Shown one piece after another: positions 18,643-24,695 of a stretch of 64,000 nt of DNA (within the stretch, counting starts at the first letter, position 1; each line of letters begins with the position of its first letter). The translations under genes were made by a program, and so were the position numbers. The notes beneath the pieces were generated by a model. That model was not told the origin of the DNA. It saw only the letters and a list, made by a program, of their open reading frames with translations, and made no database searches. Origin of the DNA: Haloarcula rubra (lineage in GTDB: Archaea; Halobacteriota; Halobacteria; Halobacteriales; Haloarculaceae); the NCBI RefSeq assembly GCF_019599465.1, contig NZ_RKLR01000004.1:1-64000 (forward strand), read 5' to 3'.

Positions 18643-19293
18643 TCAGGCGTCGAGGATGGTGTCGAGCAGTTTCGTCTGGGCCGCCGCGAGGTGTTCGGCG
18701 AACGTCGAGACGGAGATGTCGAGCGCCTCGGCCACCTCGCTCGCGTTGGCGCCTTTCGGGTACTGGAAGTACCCCATCTCGATGGCCGTCTCGAGCACCT
18801 CGCGCTGGCGGTCGGTGAGACGGCTCCGGTCGACGAGGACCGAGTCCGAGGGGTTCGTCTCGCCGTCGCGGCGGAGCGAGCGCAGGGAGACGTCGCCGTA
18901 GAGCTCTTTCAGTCGCGTGACGATAGCGCGGATGCGGTCGACGTCCGGCGCGTGGAAGGTCAACAGTAACTGGCCGCTCTCGGCGCGGACGTCGGCGACG
19001 GGGCACGCGAACTCCTCGACCGTCTCACAGACACAGCCCTCGCGCTGGCGCTCGAACCGATAGCGAGCGCCGTCGCCCCCGGAGAACACCTCGTCGACGT
19101 CGCCGCGCGACTCGACGGCCCGAGCCCCGCCGTCGGCGGTGAACTCCTCTACCACCTGTCCCTCGTCGTCGTCCAGCGGTGCACTTCGCGCCACGTCGGT
19201 CACCGTCGTCCCGGCCTCCTCGGAGACGTCGGCCACCGGGCACGCGCCCGGCGAGTCCACGGACAGTTCGACCCTGATGCCCGAATCGGTCAT
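18643..19293 (-). CDS. NarO/DmsR-like Cys-motif HTH_10 transcriptional regulator
   Basis: This 216-residue regulator ends in a bacterio-opsin-activator HTH (LTDRQREVLETAIEMGYF, then SEVAEALDISVSTFAEHL). Its N-terminal part carries four cysteines, C18, C87, C89 and C97, spaced C-Xn-C-X-C-X7-C. That is the arrangement described for the haloarchaeal nitrate and DMSO respiration regulators NarO and DmsR, probably a redox or Fe-S sensor. The start could be ATG 19293 or 19299, two residues longer. It lies downstream of the RiPP-rSAM pair on the same strand. Confidence 0.82.
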   Translation of the reverse strand: MTDSGIRVELSVDSPGACPVADVSEEAGTTVTDVARSAPLDDDEGQVVEEFTADGGARAVESRGDVDEVFSGGDGARYRFERQREGCVCETVEEFACPVADVRAESGQLLLTFHAPDVDRIRAIVTRLKELYGDVSLRSLRRDGETNPSDSVLVDRSRLTDRQREVLETAIEMGYFQYPKGANASEVAEALDISVSTFAEHLAAAQTKLLDTILDA

Positions 19294-19358
19294 ACCCATA
19301 TGTCACTGTTCCCGGGATAAAACGGGGGGCGCGCGTTCCCAGCGTGTGAAAAACCCCC

Positions 19359-20429
19359 TCAATCGGCCGGGTGCTGGTCGGGAACCGCCCCCTCGAACGC
19401 CTCGGGTTCGTAGGCACAGAGCGGGTCGGCCGCCAGCGGGTCGCCCGTCGTCGCGTAGGCCCGCGAGCGACTGCCGCCACAGACGCCGCGGAACTCGCAG
19501 GCCCCACACTTCCCGGTGAGGGCGTCGTCGTCACGCAACCGTCGGAACAGCGTCGAGTCCCGGTACACGTCGACGACGCTCGTCTCGCGGACGTTGCCGG
19601 CCGACTCGGGCAGGAACCCCGAGGGGTACACCTCGCCGGTGTGACTGACGAACGCGAACCCCTTGCCGGCGCGGACGCCCGTCCGACGGCGGACGCCCTC
19701 GTCGTCCTCGTCGTTCTGGAGGCCGACCCGGCGGTAGTGGGGGGCTTCCGTCGTCTTGACGCCGAACGGGGCCTCGTCGCTCACCTCGTGGAGCCACGCC
19801 ATCACGCGCTCGGCCCGGTCGGGGTCGACGGGAGTCAGCACCCGGCCACGGCCGACGGGGACGAGGAAGAAGACGGACCACAGCACCGCCCCGAGGTCCG
19901 CGACCAACTCGCGGATGGCGGGCAACTGCTCGACGGTCTCCGCACAGACGGTGGTGTTGACCTGTAGCGGGATGTCGAGGTCGCGAGCCGTCTCGGCGGC
20001 GTCCATCGTCGCCGCGAAACTGCCGGTCTCCCCACGGAACCGGTCGTGGGCCGCCTCGCTCCCGCCGTCGATAGAGAGCGCCATCCGCCGGAGGCCAGCG
20101 TCGTCCAGTTCGGCCAGTCGCTCGCGGGTCAGCGAGTGGGTCCCGCTGGGGGTCAGCGTCATCCGCAACCCCCGGTCGGTGCCGTAGTCGACCAGTTCCG
20201 CCACGTCGTCGCGGGCCAGCGGGTCCCCACCCGAGAGCACGACCAGTTGCCCCTCGCCGAACTCGCGGGCCTCGTCCAGCAGGGCCTTCCCCTCGGCCGT
20301 CGTGAGTTCGTCGGGGTGGCGTCGTTGCTGGGCGTCGGCACGGCAGTGCTTGCAGGCCAACTCGCAGGCCTGGGTCAGTTCCCAGATGAGCACCAGCGGT
20401 CGCTCGTCGAAGTCCATCTCGCCGAACAT
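19359..20429 (-). CDS. Radical SAM/SPASM enzyme, partner of a candidate RiPP
   Basis: This 356-residue protein has the radical SAM cluster motif CELACKHC (C22, C26, C29) in WELTQACELACKHCRA, and a C-terminal SPASM-type Cys set at C308, C311, C317 and C338. It therefore likely holds one SAM-binding and at least one auxiliary Fe-S cluster. SPASM enzymes of this size typically modify ribosomal peptides or make cofactors (MoaA/NirJ/PqqE relatives); I think it belongs to TIGR04053. Its ATG at 20429 overlaps the TGA of the upstream CGCGG gene (TGATG), so the two are translationally coupled. Confidence 0.85.
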   Translation of the reverse strand: MFGEMDFDERPLVLIWELTQACELACKHCRADAQQRRHPDELTTAEGKALLDEAREFGEGQLVVLSGGDPLARDDVAELVDYGTDRGLRMTLTPSGTHSLTRERLAELDDAGLRRMALSIDGGSEAAHDRFRGETGSFAATMDAAETARDLDIPLQVNTTVCAETVEQLPAIRELVADLGAVLWSVFFLVPVGRGRVLTPVDPDRAERVMAWLHEVSDEAPFGVKTTEAPHYRRVGLQNDEDDEGVRRRTGVRAGKGFAFVSHTGEVYPSGFLPESAGNVRETSVVDVYRDSTLFRRLRDDDALTGKCGACEFRGVCGGSRSRAYATTGDPLAADPLCAYEPEAFEGAVPDQHPAD

Positions 20430-20734
20430 CACTCGCTCACCCGTGCGCGGACGACGTGGCCGCCACAGCCACACTGGTCGACGTAGGTCAGGTCGACCCG
20501 GTCGCCGAACCGCTCCCGTAACGGTTCGTAGAGGTACATCTCCGGATGCCCGTGGGCGGCGTGCGTGACGAGGTTGACGTGGTTGCCGGCGGTGGTCTTC
20601 TCGATGGCTTCGCGGGCCTGTGCGACGACCAACTCGCGGTCGTCGGCGTGTGCCGGGCCTTCGAGGTTCGCCGACCACGAGTTGTCGTGAATCTCGTCGG
20701 TCACCGACGGCGTGCCGTCGTGGGCGTGGCTCAT
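20429..20734 (-). CDS. CGCGG-motif candidate RiPP precursor
   Basis: The 101-residue protein has a helical His/Glu-rich body and a C-terminal VDQCGCGGHVVRARV, with CGCGG at residues 88-92. This fits a class of haloarchaeal proteins annotated as CGCGG-family rSAM-modified RiPP candidates. The radical SAM gene begins at its stop codon, so the partner is obvious. No cleavage enzyme or exporter is adjacent, so the product may stay attached to a full-length carrier. The start is ATG 20734, with a CGAA-N4-TTCG site 36 bases upstream. Confidence 0.75.
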   Translation of the reverse strand: MSHAHDGTPSVTDEIHDNSWSANLEGPAHADDRELVVAQAREAIEKTTAGNHVNLVTHAAHGHPEMYLYEPLRERFGDRVDLTYVDQCGCGGHVVRARVSE

Positions 20735-20770
20735 ACGGCGACGTTCGGCCCCGCGACCGCTGTGTCCTGT

Positions 20771-20782
20771 CCCGAAGACGTT
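20771..20782. promoter_or_regulatory. CGAA-N4-TTCG palindrome upstream of the CGCGG-rSAM operon
   Basis: CGAAGACGTTCG ends 36 bases before ATG 20734 (minus strand). The outer arms are perfect inverted repeats; the middle GACG is not symmetric. It has the same consensus as the sites at 17182, 21249 and 21803. A TATA box is not apparent between site and start. Confidence 0.55.
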
Positions 20783-20789
20783 CGGGTCT

Positions 20790-21206
20790 TTACGTGACCT
20801 GTGCCTCCAGCCAGTCGAACTGGCTGTTCAGTTCCTTCCGGCGCTGGCGCTCGACGACGGTGCTGTCGAGTACCGGCCCGATGACCGCGAGGTCCAGCGC
20901 GGTGTACTCGGTCGTCGCGGTCACCTCCGTCCCCTCGTCGACGGGCGAGACGTAGTACTCGGTGCGCATCGACTCGAAGACGCCCTCGCGTTGCTCGTAG
21001 GCCAGCACCGCGTCCTCGACGTCGACGATTTCGAGGTCGAGTTCTATCTCGAAGAGGCCGACCCGGTTGCGCATCTCGATGGTGTCGCCCTCGACGGTCA
21101 CGCCGTCGACACCGGTCGCGGTCATGAACGGCCCGACGTCGGCCATCGCGGCCCGCACCGCCTCCTCGTCGGCGTCGACGACGCGGGTCAGCGAGACGCG
21201 TTCCAT
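20790..21206 (-). CDS. SRPBCC family protein
   Basis: This 138-residue protein begins MERVSLTRVVDADEEAVRAA and ends in a helix (VVERQRRKELNSQFDWLEAQ), the helix-grip fold of SRPBCC/polyketide-cyclase-like proteins, which bind hydrophobic ligands. The ligand is unknown. It has a TATA-like GAGATAAGGG at 21228-21237, 22-31 bases before its ATG, and the CGAA-N4-TTCG site just beyond that, so it is likely to be in the same regulon as its neighbours. Confidence 0.8.
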   Translation of the reverse strand: MERVSLTRVVDADEEAVRAAMADVGPFMTATGVDGVTVEGDTIEMRNRVGLFEIELDLEIVDVEDAVLAYEQREGVFESMRTEYYVSPVDEGTEVTATTEYTALDLAVIGPVLDSTVVERQRRKELNSQFDWLEAQVT

Positions 21207-21248
21207 ACCGGAGTGCGGCCGGCGAGCGAGATAAGGGTTCGGTGGTCC

Positions 21249-21260
21249 CGAATCTGTTCG
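21249..21260. promoter_or_regulatory. CGAA-N4-TTCG palindrome in a divergent promoter
   Basis: CGAATCTGTTCG has perfect CGAA/TTCG arms. It lies 42 bases upstream of the SRPBCC start (21206, minus) and 38 bases upstream of the small gene at 21299 (plus). TATA-like blocks flank it on both sides: GAGATAAGGG at 21228-21237 and TTTTT at 21268-21272. One site could thus serve both promoters. Confidence 0.6.
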
Positions 21261-21298
21261 GGTCGGCTTTTTCGGGGTTCGTCCCGCTATGGCCGACC

Positions 21299-21574
21299 AT
21301 GTGCCGACGGCTCATCCGACGGGCCAACCGGGCGGTCCTGCGGGCCATCGAGACGCCACCGGACTCCGGCATCGAGGCGCGTCTCGACGAGGTGGCGGCG
21401 AGACTCTGGTACCTCGCGGAGGCGCACCCGGAACCGCCGGACCCGGGACAGGTCTCGCGGCTTCGGGCGACGCTCTCGGCCCTCGAAGACCGGGCTGCCG
21501 ACCACCGCGCGGCGCGACTCGCCGACGCGCGGCACTGTCTGGCGGCGTACGCTCGTCACCTCGACCCGGTCTGA
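21299..21574 (+). CDS. 91-aa hypothetical haloarchaeal protein (DUF7553-like)
   Basis: This all-helical acidic/basic protein starts MCRRLIRRANRAVLRAIE and contains RLWYLAEAHPEPPDPGQVSRL. I would place it in a small haloarchaeal DUF (possibly DUF7553), but this is from memory. The start is ATG 21299, 27 bases after a T-run and 38 after the CGAA-N4-TTCG site. It overlaps the 3' end of a convergent small frame by 19 bases. Confidence 0.55.
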   Translation: MCRRLIRRANRAVLRAIETPPDSGIEARLDEVAARLWYLAEAHPEPPDPGQVSRLRATLSALEDRAADHRAARLADARHCLAAYARHLDPV

Positions 21575-21750
21575 GGCCGGCTTCGCCGTCGTTCGGGCCG
21601 CTCCGGCGTCTCTGCCACCGTCGGTTCGGCCCGTCTGGTCCACCAGCGAGCGAGCGCCACCGCACTCCAGTAGCCGAGGGTGAACACGACGAGCGACATC
21701 GTCACCAGTTCGAACACGTCACGACGCTCGACGCCGTAGTATACCTTCAC
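21556..21750 (-). CDS. Possible 64-aa membrane protein
   Basis: From GTG 21750 the frame encodes VKVYYGVERRDVFELVTMSL, then a hydrophobic segment (VVFTLGYWSAVALARWW) and an Arg-rich tail. One transmembrane helix is expected. The ATG at 21699 is an alternative start giving 47 residues. The promoter context is shared with the divergent HTH regulator gene. Coding support is moderate; it overlaps the plus-strand gene ending at 21574. Confidence 0.45.
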   Translation of the reverse strand: MKVYYGVERRDVFELVTMSLVVFTLGYWSAVALARWWTRRAEPTVAETPERPERRRSRPQTGSR

Positions 21751-21802
21751 AGTACCGTACGTGTTTGGCGTCGACACGTTGACGTGTGCCGACGTAGAAG
21801 TA

Positions 21803-21814
21803 CGAACATGTTCG
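21803..21814. promoter_or_regulatory. CGAACATGTTCG palindrome (site 1) of the HTH_10 regulator promoter
   Basis: A fully symmetric 12-bp palindrome of the CGAA-N4-TTCG type, ending 45 bases before ATG 21860. It is also 53 bases upstream of the divergent GTG at 21750. Confidence 0.6.
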
Positions 21815-21838
21815 GGACAACTGCCCCCATCCTCCGGG

Positions 21839-21850
21839 CGAATATATTCG
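21839..21850. promoter_or_regulatory. CGAATATATTCG palindrome (site 2) of the HTH_10 regulator promoter
   Basis: A second fully symmetric palindrome, 36 bases (start to start) from site 1, ending only 9 bases before ATG 21860. Its centre AATATATT looks like a TATA box, but is too close to the ATG for the mapped start, so a repressor-type site or a different transcript start are both possible. Confidence 0.5.
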
Positions 21851-21859
21851 GATAAGACG

Positions 21860-22489
21860 ATGCCTCGCGCAGAACTCACCCTCACGATACCGGACGACAT
21901 CTGGATTGGCGACGTCTCCCGGGCCAACGCGGACGCGACGTTCCGTATCCTCGCGGCGCTCCCCGGCGAGGAGTCGGGCGTCGGTCTCGCGGAGGTGACC
22001 GCCGAGAACCTGCCCGCGGTGTTGCGGGACGTCGAGTCCCGGGAGGCCGTCCTCACGATGGAGATACTCTCCCACCGCGACGAGACGGCGCTGATACAGT
22101 TCGAGACGTCGACGCCGCTGCTCCTCTTCCCGGTGCAGGGCTCCGGCATCCCGCTGGAGATGCCGTTCACGCTTCAGGACGGCAAGGCCGTCTGGGAGAT
22201 TACGGCGCCACAGGACCGCCTCTCCGAACTGGGCGAGCAACTCTCGGAGTTCGGCATCCCGTTCAGCGTCGAACGCGTCCAGCAACACGTCGAGTCCGAA
22301 CAGTTGCTCACCGAGAGCCAACTGGAACTGCTGGAGGCCGCCGTCGAGGAGGGGTACTACGACACGCCACGGGACTGCTCGCTGACGCAACTGGCCGAGT
22401 CCGTCGGTATCGCCAAATCGACGTGTAGCGAGACGCTCCACCGCGCCGAGGAGAAGGTGGTCAAGCAGTTCGTCGACGACCTGCGGTAG
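21860..22489 (+). CDS. HTH_10 (bacterio-opsin-activator-like) transcriptional regulator
   Basis: This 209-residue protein starts MPRAELTLTIPDDIWIGDVS. It has a ~140-residue sensor-like beta domain without cysteine motifs and ends in the HTH_10 domain (LTESQLELLEAAVEEGYYDT, then AESVGIAKSTCSETLHRAE). Proteins of this type sit next to halocyanin, nitrite reductase and related genes in haloarchaea. It lacks the Cys cluster of the NarO-like regulator at 18643. Two CGAA-N4-TTCG palindromes upstream suggest it is autoregulated or is a NarO target. Confidence 0.82.
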   Translation: MPRAELTLTIPDDIWIGDVSRANADATFRILAALPGEESGVGLAEVTAENLPAVLRDVESREAVLTMEILSHRDETALIQFETSTPLLLFPVQGSGIPLEMPFTLQDGKAVWEITAPQDRLSELGEQLSEFGIPFSVERVQQHVESEQLLTESQLELLEAAVEEGYYDTPRDCSLTQLAESVGIAKSTCSETLHRAEEKVVKQFVDDLR

Positions 22490-22539
22490 GCGCGGCGAGT
22501 CGAAGCGTGTAAGAATCCCCTCCGAGATTGATACGGCAT

Positions 22540-23100
22540 ATGAGCACCGACGCGGACGAGACACACGAGAACGCCGAGCAGGACGTCATCGCCGTCGACG
22601 CCGACGACAACGAGGTGGGTCTGGTCAACCGCCTCGACGCCCACACCGGTGACGGCGTCCGGCACCGGGCGTTCACGGCACTGCTGTTCGACGAGGACGA
22701 CCGAGTGTTGCTCGCCCAGCGAGCGGCCACGAAGCGTCTCTGGGACACCCACTGGGACGGCACCGTCGCCTCCCACCCCGTCGAAGGCCAGACCCAGGTC
22801 GAGGCCACAGAGGAGCGCCTCGAAGAGGAACTGGGCGTTACCCCCGACCAGTACGACGACCTGCGGGTGACCGACCGCTTCGAGTACAAGCGCTACTACG
22901 AGAACGCAGGGCTGGAGTGGGAGGTCTGTGCCGTGTTGCAGGCCACCCTCACCGACACCTCGCTGGACCCGAACCCCGAGGAGGTCGACGGCGTCATGTG
23001 GGTGCCCTACGACCGCCTGCGCGAGCATCCTGAGTACTACCGGCAACTGCGTCTCTGCCCGTGGTTCGAGATCGCGATGCGCCGCGACGAAGAGCGGTAG
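22540..23100 (+). CDS. idi: Isopentenyl-diphosphate delta-isomerase type 1 (IDI-1), unusual active site
   Basis: This 186-residue Nudix-fold protein has the IDI-1 arrangement: the conserved block around W72-P80 (motif THWDGTVASHP) and metal ligands H79, E126 and E128. E. coli IDI has the catalytic C67 in V-C-G-H-P; here the aligned residue is Ala77 (V-A-S-H-P). I infer from the alignment that either catalysis relies on the Glu (E128) alone or the function is shifted. IDI interconverts IPP and DMAPP for haloarchaeal lipid synthesis. The start is ATG 22540; T6 at 23106-23111 follows as a possible terminator. Confidence 0.85.
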   Translation: MSTDADETHENAEQDVIAVDADDNEVGLVNRLDAHTGDGVRHRAFTALLFDEDDRVLLAQRAATKRLWDTHWDGTVASHPVEGQTQVEATEERLEEELGVTPDQYDDLRVTDRFEYKRYYENAGLEWEVCAVLQATLTDTSLDPNPEEVDGVMWVPYDRLREHPEYYRQLRLCPWFEIAMRRDEER

Positions 23101-23105
23101 CGTAG

Positions 23106-23111
23106 TTTTTT
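23106..23111 (+). terminator. T-run after idi (terminator or TATA-like of the next gene)
   Basis: Six T residues six bases after the idi stop are typical of archaeal termination. The same block, about 25-30 bases before ATG 23136, could also serve as TATA element for that gene. Sequence alone does not decide. Confidence 0.4.
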
Positions 23112-23135
23112 ACAGCCGTAGCGAGCAGGAGGGAT

Positions 23136-23966
23136 ATGCTCGCTCGGTTCCTCTGGGACTTCGCCCTCCCGTTGGCGGTCGTCGCCGTACTGCTCGTCGC
23201 CGTCGACCGGTACCGGGACACACGCCTGCTTGCGTACCTGACCGCCGACAGGGAGCGGACCGTCCTGTTCGTCGGCGGGACAGTATTCGTCGTCGCACTG
23301 GTCGCGAGTACCTACGTTCTGGGGTCGCCGCCGGCCCCTGTTGGGCGGTACGACTTCTCGCTGTACCACGTCGGCCTCGTCGCCCTGTCGGCGGGGGTGT
23401 TCATGACCACGCACGGCGGGCGGCACTACGGCACGGCGACGACCCTTCGCGACGCGGTCCACGTCGCTCCCAGCGACCTGCCGACGGACGGCGTGGCCGC
23501 GGTCACCGGCACGGCCGAACCGGTCGGGGGGACGGTGCCGGCCCCACACAGCGGCGAGCCGGCGCTCGTCGCGGAGGCCGGCCACGTCGTCGGCGGCGAG
23601 ACGTACGCCGCGGCGGCCGACACGGGCCGGGCACAGCAACTGCTCGACGCCGAACGGGTCGAGACGGCCTTCGCGGTGACCGACGAGTACCGCGGCGTCC
23701 GGGTCGACCCCGACGGCGCGACGCTGGCCTTCCTCGTCGGCGAGACGGACGGCGCGACGCTCGAACGCCGGGTCGACGGCGGCGACGAGGTGACCATCGT
23801 CGGGCGCGTCGAGGGCGGCCGACTCGCCGACCCGCTCGTCGTCGCACACGCCGACAACCCGTCGCTCGACCGGTTCGCGACGAACGTGCCGCGCGTGGCG
23901 GCACTGGGGCCGGTCCTCGGGCTCGTCGGGGTCGCCGTGATGCTCCTGACTGCCGGCGTCGTCTGA
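23136..23966 (+). CDS. GIDE-like membrane protein of unknown function
   Basis: This 276-residue protein has an N-terminal helix (LPLAVVAVLLVAV), two more near 43-60 and 77-92, a soluble ~150-residue domain with a beta-rich GVAAVTGTAEPVGGTVPAP segment, and a C-terminal helix. The layout resembles the GIDE domain of mitochondrial E3 ligases and bacterial relatives, a weak similarity. A strong AGGAGG (23127-23132) stands just three bases before the ATG. No function is assigned. Confidence 0.7.
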   Translation: MLARFLWDFALPLAVVAVLLVAVDRYRDTRLLAYLTADRERTVLFVGGTVFVVALVASTYVLGSPPAPVGRYDFSLYHVGLVALSAGVFMTTHGGRHYGTATTLRDAVHVAPSDLPTDGVAAVTGTAEPVGGTVPAPHSGEPALVAEAGHVVGGETYAAAADTGRAQQLLDAERVETAFAVTDEYRGVRVDPDGATLAFLVGETDGATLERRVDGGDEVTIVGRVEGGRLADPLVVAHADNPSLDRFATNVPRVAALGPVLGLVGVAVMLLTAGVV

Positions 23967-23996
23967 CTTTTCGGCACGGGCGCCCTATCGGGCGGT

Positions 23997-24695
23997 ATGG
24001 AGGTGTCGCTTTACGACTCGCTCGACGGGCAGGTCGCACTGGTCACCGGGGCCACGCGCGGTATCGGGAAGGCCATCGCCGACGGCCTCGTCGACCACGG
24101 TGCGATGGTGTACGCCGGGGCGCGGGACCCGGCCGACGTGACCGCGACGGACCGCCGCGCCGTCGAACTCGACGTGACCGACGACGCCGAGATGGCGGCC
24201 GCCGTCGACCGCATCGGCGAGGAGGCGGGGTGCCTCGACGTCCTCGTCAACAACGCCGGCGTGATGGACTCCCGGGAACCGCTCGACGCGATGCCGACCG
24301 ACGTCGTCGACCGCACGTTCGACACCAACCTCCGGGGACCGACGGTGCTGACGAAACAGGCCCTCCCGCTGTTGCTCGACCGCCCCGGCGGCCGCGTCGT
24401 CAACGTCTCCTCCGGACTCGGGGCCATCACCGAGCGTCAGTCCGGCGGGACGCCGGCCTATCGCATCTCGAAGACGGGACTGAACGGGCTGACGCGCTAT
24501 CTCGACGGCGAGTACGCCGGCGAGGGACTGCTCGCGAACTCGGTGTGTCCGGGCTACGTCCAGACCGACATGACCGAGCAGTCCGCGCCGCGAACCCCGG
24601 AGAAGGGCGCCGAGACGCCCGTGTGGCTGGCGCGGTTCCGTCCCGACGCACCGAGTGGCCGGTTCTGGCGCGACCGGGAGCCGAAACCGTGGTAG
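23997..24695 (+). CDS. Short-chain dehydrogenase/reductase (SDR)
   Basis: This 232-residue classical SDR has the cofactor motif TGATRGIG at 17-24, NNAGVMDS near 83, serine in VNVSSGLG and YRISK as the catalytic Tyr-x3-Lys. The size suggests a single-domain NAD(P)-dependent oxidoreductase; the PG-QTDM motif near 181 is usual. The substrate is unknown. It abuts the convergent histidine kinase gene. Confidence 0.9.
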   Translation: MEVSLYDSLDGQVALVTGATRGIGKAIADGLVDHGAMVYAGARDPADVTATDRRAVELDVTDDAEMAAAVDRIGEEAGCLDVLVNNAGVMDSREPLDAMPTDVVDRTFDTNLRGPTVLTKQALPLLLDRPGGRVVNVSSGLGAITERQSGGTPAYRISKTGLNGLTRYLDGEYAGEGLLANSVCPGYVQTDMTEQSAPRTPEKGAETPVWLARFRPDAPSGRFWRDREPKPW

